Assembly: GCA_051453625.1 (NCBI GenBank)
Contig: JBOZIK010000001.1
Coordinates: forward strand, 144,002,507 to 144,066,506
From: Welwitschia mirabilis
Lineage: Eukaryota; Gnetophyta; Gnetopsida; Welwitschiales
DNA length: 64,000 nt
Direction: 5' to 3'
Under the pieces are notes generated by a model, which was not told the DNA's origin, did not search any database, and saw nothing but the letters and a program-made list of their open reading frames with translations. A program made the translations under genes and the position numbers. Of the stretch, positions 37,137 through 48,747 are shown in pieces (position 1 is the first letter of the stretch; each line of letters starts with the position of its first letter).

Positions 37137-37400
37137 TTCATAAACTTCAGGACAATGGGCACCGAAGAAATCACCAAAGAAATTAAGGCAGAGAAGGAAT
37201 TGGGCAGTGCTTTGTGCGGAGCCGGGGAGTGAAAAGGGCTTCTGGGTTACCTTGTATGGACATACTGGAGGATTCTCGACTTTGATGAGGTGGTTTTTGT
37301 GAGGTTCGAGAGGATCTTGAGCGGCAAGTCATTCTCCACCGCTGCGAACGCGCTATTTGTTTGTCTATTCCGGAATTCAAATCGGATGTCACAAGTGCTA
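37106..37400 (-). other. 5' leader of the transporter gene with a possible extra intron
   Basis: GC-rich transcribed-looking DNA. The strong donor ATACAAG/GTAACC (intron from 37250) can pair with TATTCACAG/GGATATG (to 37107, 144 bp) or the weaker CCTGAAG/TTTATG at about 37145. The first would remove the ATG at 37136 and leave Met96 as first in-frame Met. The second would fuse a Ser/Arg-rich open frame starting at 37392 (Met codons also at about 37333 and 37264) in phase to the listed start, lengthening the transit peptide. Sequence alone does not decide. Confidence 0.5.
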
Positions 37401-37500
37401 AAATATTATGTCATTTGCGTAGTTAACAAAATAGACAAAGGGGTCAGTGTCATCATAGCCAATATAGCAAAGACATTGATCATGTGATAGTGTGGATTCT
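37401..37500 (-). promoter_or_regulatory. probable core promoter region of the transporter gene
   Basis: The island of higher GC ends here. On the minus strand GCTATATTGGC (about 37457-37470) contains a weak TATA-like string overlapping an inverted CCAAT (ATTGG), and ATAATATTTTAG lies at about 37394-37408. No strong TATA box; position inferred from composition and gene start only. Confidence 0.25.
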
Positions 37501-38239
37501 AGAACGTTTCTAAATTCTGTAACTCTGAAAATCTCTTAGGTAGAGGCATCTCCAAAAGCCCAGTGCTCTATGGTACACTTTACGAGTGGTTTAGGAGTGT
37601 GGTTATCACTTTCATTGTTTAATACACACATAACTAGAATGTTCATATAAGAAGCTTTTACATAACATGATGATGCATAAGTTTTTTCTAATAACCCATA
37701 TTCAAAAAAATTTGAAGACTAGAGAAGGTTTTAAGAGTAGTGTTTTCAAGCACTGTGAAATTAAACTTTTAATTAATAATAGGTTAAGCCAAGTATTGAA
37801 AATTAGAGTAAGATCAAAGTCAAAAGAAATATTATTGTTTGTAAACTAACATTAGTAAGAGCTTTATATTTAATTAAGTGATATTAAACGTTGATAAATG
37901 GTACCATAAATCTTGCAATTCTTGTTTTACATCACCAAATAACTTTAATTCTTATTAGATACTAGATGACTTTATTTCTTATTTCATAGACAATTCCTTC
38001 CATTAAGATGCCAAAAATAATGAAGCGTTTGATGCTTATGCAATTATGTATATAATTGAGAATTCATAGCTATATGACGATGTAAGTTTTAACCTTGCCT
38101 AGGAATTTGGTATCTTTTCTTCTGCATCTCACTTCTGTAACATATTGTACATTCAACTATAACATGTATTTTTAGTTACAAAATAAGATGTTGATATGAA
38201 ACTAAGGGGAAAAGGGGTAATCCCTAAAGTACACCTATG

Positions 38240-38279
38240 NNNNNNNNNNNNNNNNNNNNNNNNNNNNNNNNNNNNNNNN
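38240..38279. other. assembly gap (40 N)
   Basis: 40 N between ACACCTATG and CTATATAAG. Confidence 0.9.
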
Positions 38280-39580
38280 CTATATAAGAAAGTTATAGTA
38301 CACTTATTTGTTGTCTTTGCTCCATGGGGCTATGCATCATGCAACTAAATGAGAGGTGAAATCAATCAAATACATTGCAAAAACAAATTGCATTAATCTG
38401 CTAAATTATCGGCGTGATGATTATTTTAAGACTCTCCTTCAATATGTGATTTAATTTGCTAAGATAAATACCATCATGGGTGTTTGTCACAAATGCAACA
38501 CAAAAACATGCTAGATGATTTTTAATATTGGATGGATCACAATCAAATAATTTAAGCTACCATCCTGTCTTTCTATGTTAATGGCAGTAATAGTATTAAA
38601 GCGTTGTGTAGAAGGAAATTAAATGAGATGTTTTTATATGGTCTCAAGATTAGATAAGTTAAACTTCTTGACTAGATAACACCTACATTTAGTGGCTATT
38701 ATTTTAGCATTTTCACTCTCATCTCACACTTTTCTTCATGGTTCAAAACATATAAGATGGATTAGAGCTTAAACATATCTAATGGCTCTTGTAAATGCAT
38801 GAGGTTTTTAATAGGTAAGATGATGCCCTATTCGATGCCAATGATTTAGAAACATGCCTTATATTGATCTTTGCTTTATTTTTTATGTTGCCTAGTTACC
38901 TTTAACAATTTCAATCTTATCTCCTAAAACAACACATCATAATCAATTTATTCATTAGGCATTTTTATAGTTTTGAATGTGGCTTGAGTAAAGAAATCTT
39001 ACTTACTTCAGTAAACCACAATCTAGTTGTATAATATAATGTAACTTACCTAAGGTATCTTATTGCTTAGAGGGAGTAGTTAGATATCTTTTCCCTTATA
39101 TGCTCCATCAGACCATATTATCTCTCGCAGATTCTAACATTCTCACGATTGTTATCCTTTATGTAGTATAAATGGCATTTGTTACAACCTTGGGCATAAA
39201 AATAAGTAGGCATATCTACTCTATATTAGCTTAATTAGGTTTTTATTAATGGTCCTTTGAAAGTTTAAATATGTATAGATCATTCAACAATTTATTAGTT
39301 AAACAATTATTTTTTTTACAAATAAGATTTCTCTTTACTTAATATACATCACGCATGAGTTTTATTCTTCCTTTAGTAGTAGAAGAATTTGTACTTCTAT
39401 AGTTGAACTCGCCTTGTTAATATTCGATTTATTTTAAAGGCTAGTTCTAAGTATTTAGATTCCTTCTTGATGATTTTCTTATTAAGATACTATTAAACTT
39501 CTAGACCTGTTATGAACATCCTCACTCTCAGTACCAAAAGGGCATACTCATTATAGCTAATCTTGTAACCCTTTGGAAGG

Positions 39581-39585
39581 GTATT
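39581..39585. repeat. left target-site duplication of element C
   Basis: GTATT, directly before the LTR start TGTTAG; identical to 58020-58024. Confidence 0.8.
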
Positions 39586-39980
39586 TGTTAGATATATTTG
39601 GCATAGATGTAATACCGACATTTTATAATTTATAAAGGGAAATATAATGTCACAGTCATGGGTATGAGTCATATGTTAAGCTTATAAAATCCATATTCGG
39701 TGGAATAGATTGAGTGTATGAGAGAGATATGAATGAATTTAGAGTGATTTGAGGAAGTTAGTTATAAAAAGCATCATGTATGTATAGCCTTTGAAACTGA
39801 TGGAAATTACACCTCATTGTAGGATGCGACTTGGCTTGGGATGGGGGCCATCATGATTTGTAGTTAGTTTGTCATTTTTTATTCTATGCATGCTGCTTTA
39901 CTAGATGATTATTGATTTTAATATGTTAATTGTGGTGCTCACCTGCATTTTTGTCTACACATCGAGTTTCAAACCCTTCA
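39586..39980 (+). repeat. 5' LTR of copia element C
   Basis: TGTTAGATATATTTGGCA to AAACCCTTCA. Aligns along its whole length with 57625-58019. The TATA region reads TGTATAGCC here and TATATATAGCC in the other copy (about 57818). Confidence 0.88.
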
Positions 39981-39997
39981 ATTAGTATTAGAGCAAT
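39981..39997 (+). promoter_or_regulatory. primer-binding site of element C
   Basis: ATTAGTATTAGAGCAAT immediately inside the 5' LTR; compare TGGTATCAGAGC, the initiator tRNA-Met site of plant copia elements (family knowledge). Confidence 0.75.
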
Positions 39998-40512
39998 CTT
40001 GGTATTTTTCAAAAGAGACTATGTGCAGGGCTCATGATGGAATGGGTTGTAATGCTCTGTATCTTCCTTGTAGAAAACATAATGAAAACTTCTATCATCT
40101 TTTCTACTATAGGTATATAAAAACTCATACTTAGTTTTTCATTTCACATTAGCTGCTAATAAATCTCCATGTCGAATTCCATAAGAAAATAAAAGGCATT
40201 GATAAAAGCTGAAGAAAAACCAAAGATGAATGGAGATAGTTCTCTATTTTCTATAGGTTTTCACTTCTAAGGAATCCATAGAGGATTTCCTTTGGGCTAT
40301 ACAGTTTTTTCTTTTAGAATTTTACCTTATTTTCCATTTCTCTAAATGTGACAACCAGTAGAGTTGTTTTGAGAACCTTGAAAGATGAGTCAGCATTTTC
40401 AAATCTCTCTTTTCCTAGCTTAGACCTTTCAAGTTTGCATTGTAAGGTAGAACTCATCATATCCTTTATTATAACTATATGTAATATCGATTGCATCCAC
40501 TCATAGATCTAT
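39998..40512 (+). other. left interior of element C, no readable gag
   Basis: About 0.5 kb between the primer-binding site and element D. No copia gag domain recognised; the 60-residue antisense frame at 40314-40496 has no similarity I know. Confidence 0.4.
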
Positions 40513-41762
40513 TATTTACACGTCAAAATTTACATTCCAATTAAGTAAAATAGATCAATTTAGTATAGGAAGAAACATTAAAATGCATTGTTTTATCACA
40601 TATTAATAATTTTTACCCTTTTTATTTATCTTTTTATGAAATTTTATTATTTTCCTTAACATTAGTAAGTCTGTTGTTAATTACTTAATGACACTTCAAA
40701 ACCTTAAAAAATTCCAACATCAAGAACCTTAGGGAATTAATCACATTACACTTATGGGCTAAGTCATAATTAAGCCTGAATAAATCTTTAAATCTGATGA
40801 CACTTGATGAAAGTATAAGATGACACATCGCAGCAGCATGTGGCACAATGAGGATGATCACATGGAAGACACATGACATGGCATCCATTGGTAGCAGTAT
40901 CAGTAATCAAAAGACACATCATCACCATGTTTGCATATGAAGACAAGGAATATTTCCTTGTGGCTACATGTCAAATGTTTGTAACTTCCTCCTTAAGTAA
41001 CAACCTAATGTAACTCCCCTTATGTAATTGTCTGCTAACCTCACCTAATGTAATCATGACAAAGCCCTTCAGGAATTTTCTCATCTATAAAAGGACCTTA
41101 AGTGCCCATTGTAAACTTCTTTTGGTTGGCCAAATATGGTAAAGACTTGAAGGCTAGGATGTCATGGTGCTTTGATACTCTTTCTTAAGGGAAAAATGAT
41201 TTAAGTCTAGTTGAGGAGTTCTTCTTCTTATCGTCATTCATTAATGCAATGTATATTCCTTTCAGTTTTGATATAAGAACTATTTTAAACCCTTTCATTA
41301 TTATTCCACATTTATTTTTGCATTAGCAATATTTAGACAAGACTAGTTCTAGAATTAGTTTAAACCCTTTCATTAATATTATACATTAATTTAGCATTAG
41401 CAATAATTAGTTAGGACTAATTCTAAGTGTGTTTCGTTCTTTCATTGTTATTGCACAATCATTCTGGTATTAGTAATTTAGGTGAAGCTCACTTGATTAT
41501 TAAGTTTAGGATACAAGAATCATTGCAGCAAAGAAGAAGAGGTAGATGAATCACTAGATCCTTGAAGTATTTTCATTTTCTTACATTGTTAATTGAGGAT
41601 CAATTTTAATCTCAACATTTGGTTTTCATTTTGTTTAAGTTTTCATTATAAGTAGAAATAATTATGTATCTTTTGATTAAATTACTGCAAATGTCCTTGT
41701 TAAAGAACGATTACTAAGTGCAAACTTAGTTTTAAATTTGGATTACTACAAAGCTACGATTA
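40513..41762 (+). repeat. 5' LTR of element D
   Basis: About 1250 bp, from TATTTACACGTCAAAA to AAGCTACGATTA; pairs with 45512-46841. TATA box TATAAAAGG at 41086-41094, with TATAAAATG at the matching place in the other LTR (46162). Confidence 0.82.
41086..41094 (+). promoter_or_regulatory. TATA box in the 5' LTR of element D
   Basis: CTATAAAAGGACC, a good plant TATA box at the expected place in the LTR. Confidence 0.55.
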
Positions 41763-41767
41763 GATTT

Positions 41768-41785
41768 TGGCGCCATTGCCGAGGA
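41768..41785 (+). promoter_or_regulatory. primer-binding site of element D
   Basis: TGGCGCCATTGCCGAGGA, differing at two positions from the TGGCGCCGTTGCCGGGGA site used by plant Tat/Athila-type elements (complementary to tRNA-Asp). Six bases inside the LTR end. Confidence 0.85.
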
Positions 41786-42549
41786 TATTGGCATGGTAAT
41801 TTTTCAAGAATGCATGATTCTATTCTTGCAATTTTCTTACTTAGTTTTTATTTTTCTAGTGGTGGGTGCTGGTTCATTTCTAATTATAACTGAATTGGTC
41901 CTTTTTATTTTTCTTTAGAGTGTTATTTTCATTTCTTTGAGTGGTAGTTACTAGTCTATTTTCAGTAAAACCTAAATTGATCTAAGTTGTTGAGTTTGGT
42001 TTTCTAATCTAATAGCTGAAACTTCATTTATACATTAGATATTTTATGTTGCAATTCTAATAACTTTCTGGTAGGTGTAATCGAACCTAAGATCATGAAC
42101 TAAAATCAAACCAAACTATAATAATTTATTTTGTGTTTTTTGATTGTTATAAAATTCTGCAATTTTTCTATTTATAAATTTTAGTTTCTATTCTATTAAC
42201 TTATGTAAAATAATTTTTAAATTTTTTTTAGTGTTTTTCCATAAGTTTCACTTCATTTCATTGAACCACCATCTCATTTTCTGCTACTCACTTTCTGTGC
42301 CTCATAATGTAAAATGACTTGTCTAGTTACATCCATAATTACTGTGTTTTTTTGGAGTAAATATCTAAAACATATCGATACTACCATATGGAACTATCAT
42401 CTTTTTCATGATTTTAACACTTAAATTCTTCCTATAACTTCTCTCACACCTCCTAAAACCATTCTGTTAGCTGAATTTCTCTAAAACTATGAAAAGTTAA
42501 GGAAATATAAAGTTTTAGTTTAAATTTCACCCATTTTCTAAATTTTAAT

Positions 42550-44060
42550 AATGAGTTGTGCTCCTAACCCCCTTCAAACCCCTTCCAATCCAAAACCTAA
42601 CTATCCCTATAATTTCTAGAATCACGAACAACCCAAATGAACCTTAGGATACTTCATCAAACCTAGACAAACCTTTAATGAGTATCTTCAACTTCATCCA
42701 TGCATTGATTAACCACCTTACAACTTTGAATTTGAAGATCCCTATTATGAGCTAAGAGAGTCTAATCACATGCCTTCCATTGCCCCTCATAATCTATATT
42801 CATCATCCTAATTTCCATATTTGTTATTCTTTGATCCTCACCCTTTATCTCCTTTTCAAAATCCTTTATCATTTAATCAATACCTCTCATCCTCATACAT
42901 TTAATAAATCACCTCACCTCCCTTTAACCTTTCAAAGATTTTTATAAGATATAACCGAATCTTTTTCCAATACACTTCAACTTCAGTCATAGTCTTTAGA
43001 AGAATCCACTAAGAAAATTAATGAAAATATCAAGTAACTTCTTCAACAAATGGCTGAAATGAATGATTAAATCCTTAAGGCCCTTAATCAACAATAAGAA
43101 GAATAAATCCTTCCTATATTTTTAGAACCTCAAATCTTATAGAACCTTAAACGGATTAATGAGACTAGCATCTATGATAACTAAACCATATTTCTTAGGA
43201 ATAAGCAAGAAGTCCACAATGAAATCAATAATGATATCTAAGAGAACCTTGAGTTTAGACATGCCTTACAGAGTAAAAAATGAGGTAGAAATAGGTTTTA
43301 CTTCAAAGTATGATTAAACAGTATAGACAACAATGATCAATCCATGGTAAATGAGTAAACATTTGGGGGAGATAAAAAACTAGAGAGTTATGCATCAAAG
43401 AATGAATCCATAAGTAAAATTGATGAAATAGAAAATAAACCTATCTTTGAACCACAATGTTTGTCATCGATGCAACTTAATAAGGAATATTTCCACAACC
43501 TTAACAAATAGAAGAACATTAGTTAAAAGCCTTTTTATAATCCATCCTTTAAACAATCTTTGTCTCAACAACTTCTTGAACTAATTATAACATTTTCATC
43601 TTTTAAGTAAGACTTAAACCTCAATGATAAAGATAAACCCTTTACACCTTTGAAACCATCTTCTGATACCATCTTTGACAATCATCTACCTTGTCTCATG
43701 GTTTCTAATTTACCTTTGTCTTTGCCAAAAACCGACATCTTGTATGAGTTGTTAAGTAGACACAAATAGGCTAAGGGATGGAAAATTACTGATTTTGAAC
43801 AAATAAATTTTATTTCTGATGTTAATGTTTTTATAATTTTTATTAATTCATGTATAAATGTTTATAGGGATTTACTACCTTCTTTGAATGTGTTATATCA
43901 TTTTACCACATCATTTAAACATCATAGTTATCATTTTGGGCCTTCACACGTGTAATACCTTGGGAAATGCCTTGAAAATTTTTTAGCTTCTTTATGTGAT
44001 TTTAAATTAGGATTTTCTTTCAGATTAATTATCCTTTTAGAATAAATTTTAGTCTAAAAA
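42550..44060 (+). pseudogene. unrecognised protein of element D (Pro-rich, coiled-coil, acidic)
   Basis: Starting MSCAPNPLQTPSNPKPNYPY, the main plus-strand frame can be followed with a modest number of stops for about 1.5 kb. It has a Pro/Tyr-rich start, a Glu/Gln-rich stretch likely to form a coiled coil (NENIK..LLQQMAEMN..ILKALNQQ, about 43015-43095), a polar part (NNDQSMVNE) and a C-terminal region with LPSLNVLYHF and HHSYHFGPSHV..YLGKCLENFL (about 43870-44010). It is not gag, protease, RT or integrase as I know them. An analogous frame exists in element B (52650-54500). Function unknown. Confidence 0.5.
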
Positions 44061-45511
44061 AGTAAAAATTTTAAAAAAATTTGTGCTTGATGCCTTCTCA
44101 TGCCTTAACCCATTCAACCAATTCCACTTGTGAAATCACAGACTTAAACATTTTCAGGTAGAAAATCCAAGATACCACCCATACCATAAAATAAATCACT
44201 ATCATCTCAAGTCACTTCATCCACCACTTTTCCTTTTTCATCATTTAATAAAGTTCACCAACCACCCACTTCTTCCATCCATTCATGAGTTTCTAAGATT
44301 AGATGATCCTAGTTGATAGCCCTTAATGAAGTAAACCATTAATAATTGATTGAATTATTATTAAGAATTAGGTAGAATTTATGTTTACTTATAGTTTTTC
44401 AAGAAAAGGTTTTGCCGATTTTTAAGTTAACTTATTAAGGTTTGTTTTACTTAAGATCTCTTAATGGGAAAATAGGGTTAAACTAAGGTGGAATATACTT
44501 TCATGCTAAGTTAATTATTTTACAAGCATTTTGTGAAAACGAGATTTATCTTGATTAGACTAATGAACCAATGAATCCTTTATGTGCATTAAAAAATTAT
44601 TGAATATGAGAAGGATGATTAAAAAGAAAATAAAATATCTCCTCTCCAAAAAATCATTCAATGTTATGATTAATTAAAATTAGATTTAGTTAACTACATT
44701 GGGGTTATGGACACTCGTAGGTAATGCCACTTTAATGATTTAATTTACAACATGTTCAAATGCATTGGGGCTATAAATTCTTGCAAGTAATGCAACACTA
44801 ACTCCTTCATATATCAGCATGTTAACTCTATTGGAAGGATATGTTATAATACTAGATGTCTAATTAAATCAAATGCTTAAAACAAGGAATAAAGCATGAT
44901 TGTAGAAAAGGAAATTGAAATGAAAAAGTTGGAGTTGGGAGATGCTTTTTGTAATAACTTTCTTTAACTTGTGTACTTGAGAATTTCCTGAACTGATTTT
45001 TGATGACTTGTAGATTGACTTAGAGGATATCTTCTTTATGTGATATTATAACACATTAGAATAAAGTGCATAAAATTTTTAATAAATCTGACCATTAATT
45101 TAGGTAGTCTATCTTTTTCATTTATGGATAATGGAATTTTCCATTAGGTTTCATGTTTTGTGTTCCCTAAAAATTGTATTTTAGTTTAAGCCTTGCATTG
45201 TAGTTTTTGTTAAATACATTCATCATCATCATGTACTAGCCTTTTATAATTAACTTGTTCTCAGAAGCCTTGTAAAATTTTTCTATATTTTTAACTTTGA
45301 GAATAAAACTTGATTTTGATTAGAGGGTATGACATCCATTTTCATAATTTTTTTTTTTGATTTTGACGCCTTACGTCTTAAAAATTGATCAAAGTTTTCC
45401 ACAAATGTTATATAATTTTCCTGCTTGCCATTTTTAGTTAGTTAAATTTTTCATGTCACCATTAATTCATCAAATGTTTTCTAAGGAACAAATAAAAAAC
45501 TAGTTAAGGGG
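44061..45511 (+). other. 3' interior of element D
   Basis: AT-rich, no domain seen; ends with the polypurine tract TAGTTAAGGGG at 45501-45511. Confidence 0.5.
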
Positions 45512-46841
45512 TGTATTTACATGTCAAAATTAACATTCTAAGCAAGTAAAATGCATTAATTTACCATAGGGAGAAATATTAAAATGCATTGTTTTATCAC
45601 ATATTAATGTTTTCTAACTTTTTTATTACATTTTATAAAATTAAGTGATTTTTCTTGACATTAAAAGGTCTATTGCTGGCTTCTTAATAATGCTTCAAAA
45701 CCTTGAATGTTTCCAACATCAAACATTGGTGCCGCTAGTCAGGGCTACTAGCGCCACTGATCTTCTGAGGAAAAATTTATCAAACCTTATATTTCTACAT
45801 TAATTTAGGAAATTACTCATATTGCACTTATGGACTAATTTAGATTTAGGCTTGCATAAATATTTAAATCTAATGACACTTGGTAAAAATATAAGATGAC
45901 ACATCACAATGACATGTACCACAATGAGGATGATCACATTGAAGACACATGACATGGCATTCATTGGTAGAAACATTAGCAGTTAAAGGATACATCATCA
46001 TCATGTTTGCATATGAAGAAGAAAAATCTTTTTTTATGGCTACATGCCAAATGTTTGTGACTTCCTCCTTAGATAACTATCTAATGTAGCTTCTCTTATG
46101 TAATCATCCACTAACCTCATCTAATGTAATCATGACAAAGTTCATTTAAGCTTTTCTTATCTATAAAATGACCTTGAGAATCCATTGTATAATATTTTGG
46201 TTGATCAAACATGGAAATACTTGGAGGCTAGAATATCAAGATGCTCTCATACCCTTTCTTAGGGGTAGTTTAGTTAATGATTTCTTCTTCTTATTCTTCT
46301 TCTTCTTTTTCATCATCATCTTCATTGATGTATATTCCTTTCAATTTTAATATAAGAACTATTTTGAACACTTTTATTATTATTTAACATTCATTTTGGC
46401 ATTAGCAATATTTAGGTATGACTAGTTCTATAAATAGTTTAAACCCTTTCATTGGTATTGCACATTAATTTGGCATTAGCAATATTTAGATATGACTAAT
46501 TTTAAGAGTGTTTCATACTTTCATTATTGTTGCACAATTATTTTGGCATTAATAATTTTTATACAGAGCTTACTTGATTGTTAAGTTTAGGATTTAGAAA
46601 TCATTGGAGCAAAGGAGAAGAATTGGATAAATCACCAGGTTCTTAAAGCATTCTTATTTCTTTGCATTACCAATCGAAAATCAATTGTAATCTCAACATT
46701 TGATTTCCATTTTATTTGAGTTTTTATTACAAGTAGAATTAATTGTATACCTTTTAATTAAGTTACCACATATATCCTTATGAAAGAATGATAACTAAGT
46801 GTAAACTTAGTTAAATCTAAATTACTACAAAGCTATAGTCA
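45512..46841 (+). repeat. 3' LTR of element D
   Basis: TGTATTTACATGTC to AAGCTATAGTCA, about 1330 bp. It is about 80 bp longer than its partner because of a stretch at about 45722-45800 with a GC-rich hairpin, and it has an expanded CTT/TTC run at about 46280-46320 that yields the chance frame at 46168-46350. Confidence 0.82.
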
Positions 46842-47727
46842 TCTATTTCCTCGACCTCTTAATTCATCTTATCTTGTTATGAATGCCATACATCAAGGGA
46901 TTTGCCAATGATACCAAGAACTTGGAGGATCTAATAAACTCCATTTTAAAAATCAAAAGGAATGAGATTGAGGGAATTATATCTTGTGATAAGTTTTAGG
47001 CCATGTGCTAAAGAACTCTTGGTAGATTCCAAATTTTTTCTTCTCACTCTTTATATTACAAAAGTGAAATTTTGATCTAAAATGAAAATGGTATCTGGAA
47101 AACTTTATTTTTGGATGTCCTAGAGCTTTCTTAGCTAAGTTTTTATCATTGTCCTCATAAAATTTCTTCTAATTCTACTAAATCTATTCTACTAATGCTA
47201 ATTAGATTTGTAGTGCTATGAAACCATAAATAATAGTTAAATCTACCGAAAGTGCTATTATCATTAGAGTGTATTTTGAATTTTTAAAAAGATTTTTGAG
47301 ATGAATGTTAGGATAAGACAAGAGTTTGTTAATGTGTTAAAATTAAGGGCTTGCAATTCTAGATAACAAAGACTTCTCATCAAGTAGAGAAATACCTTAC
47401 AAAATTGAGATCCAACTTTAGGGACTTCTTTTTGATATTTTTGCTAGATTTATTTGTAAGGTGTATACAGTGAGGGCCATAAGAAAGAAGGAATAAAAGG
47501 CAGTTCTAAATATAGTTCTAATTATCAAATAGGTGCTAATGTATTTTATAAAAATCCTATGTAAGTTTAATCCAAACAATGCTTTTGTTCTCCATAATTA
47601 TGGCAAGTTACTTAAAATGTGATTATGTGAAAGTGGAGTAGTATTACTAAAGAGAAAGTAATAGAAATCATTAAAAAAGAAACGAACTATCTTTTTTAGG
47701 TATCCTTACTTTTTAAAGGCATTAATA

Positions 47728-47827
47728 NNNNNNNNNNNNNNNNNNNNNNNNNNNNNNNNNNNNNNNNNNNNNNNNNNNNNNNNNNNNNNNNNNNNNNNNN
47801 NNNNNNNNNNNNNNNNNNNNNNNNNNN
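47728..47827. other. assembly gap (100 N) with repeated flanks
   Basis: The 45-50 bases before the gap, ending TTTTTAAAGGCATTAATA, recur at about 47848-47895 after it with a few changes; probable overlap of contig ends. Confidence 0.9.
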
Positions 47828-47898
47828 AATATAAATAATTAAAAAATAAAAGAACTATCTTTTTTTGGTATCCTTACTTTTTAAAGGCATTAATACCA

Positions 47899-47913
47899 CC
47901 CCCCCCCCCCCCC
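47899..47913. repeat. poly-C run
   Basis: Fifteen C in a row, then CTCTCCTCCTC; next to the gap whose flanks repeat. Confidence 0.95.
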
Positions 47914-48479
47914 TCTCCTCCTCTATTTTATTAATTATATACTTATTATACACCTATTTTTTCAAATCTTTTAATGGTTATGTGCTTGTCTTAGTGGCTT
48001 TTGTGTTTGGCTTAGTGCCTTGGGATATGTGCCCTAATGACTCTTAGTGAGTTTGATGTTTTACTGGGTTACTTGAAAGTCATAGACTTAAATCTTAATT
48101 TGTAATGTTAGCCCTTCATAGTCATTAGGCACATAACATTAAGGGGAAAATTATTGAAAATATTTATTTATATTTAAACTTTAGTCATAATAGTTATATA
48201 GATGACATGAAATTGAATAGTACACCTATTTAACTAATTTAAATACACATTGGAAAGGATCCCTAGTTAAAGGGATTAAGTGATATTATTGAGATTCCTT
48301 AGTTGCATGATCTCTTACTTTGTGGATCAAGAGAGAAAATGAGGGGATATATTTAAAAAGTATTATGTATAAATTTTATTAGTAATCAATGAAGAAATAT
48401 GCTCAACCATTTACCTTGGCATGGCTTGGGATTAGAAAATTTTCTATTTTTAAATTTATTCTTGTTTTATTTTTCATGA

Positions 48480-48747
48480 TGCAATTTGGTATTTAGTAAG
48501 TTCTCAACCTTTAACATGATATTCAGAGGCAAACCCCTTGTCTTATTTAACAAAAATAAATTCTTGGAGGCCCTTGTAGTCTTACATGAAACTTCTTCTT
48601 CTTTTAAATTGTATTCAAACTAAACAAGATGTCTAATGAGCTCATCTAATGTAAGATTATTCAAATCATAAAAGTTTCTAATTGAGATAGTGAGAGTCTT
48701 AAATGACTTTGAAAGTATTCTCAAAATCTTAATGACTATGCCTATTA
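48480..48747 (-). pseudogene. copia gag (UBN2) fragment E, C-terminal half
   Basis: Minus strand: VIGIVIKILRILSKSFKTL, then NLTLDELIRHLV and LKEEEVSCKT, matching the UBN2 gag of copia elements (VVxKILRSLPxxF, LTLDELIGSL, Y.MxLKEEE). It breaks off exactly at the LTR of element B and continues at 56685. Orientation is opposite to the enclosing copia element C, so it comes from a different insertion. Confidence 0.75.

Larger units (their letters stand above)
37501..39585. other. unassigned AT-rich DNA with a 40-N gap
   Basis: Upstream of the transporter gene. Minus-strand translation of 38300-39580 gave no convincing transposase or polymerase domain. The sized gap is at 38240-38279. Nothing else supported. 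Confidence 0.5.
40513..46841 (+). mobile_element. gypsy-type non-autonomous element D, no pol
   Basis: LTRs at 40513-41762 and 45512-46841. A well-kept primer-binding site TGGCGCCATTGCCGAGGA (41768-41785) and a polypurine tract (AAGGGG before 45512) give plus orientation. The 3.75-kb interior has no RT, integrase or protease trace; it holds one decayed unusual frame (42550-44060). The hexamer ATCTAT lies at both outer edges (40507-40512 and 46841-46846), consistent with a 5-bp target duplication (TCTAT). The first two bases of the left LTR seem lost. LTR divergence looks similar to that of element A. Confidence 0.78.
46842..48479. other. interior of the copia nest, unassigned
   Basis: Between element D and the antisense gag fragment. 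No domain I trust. Contains a 100-N gap (47728-47827) with repeated flanks and a C15 run at 47899-47913. The frame at 47865-48047 is by chance. Confidence 0.45.

Noticed and set aside
38300-39580. Transposase or polymerase pseudogene upstream of element C
   Set aside because: Both strands were partly translated; no motif of MULE, hAT, copia or gypsy proteins could be aligned.
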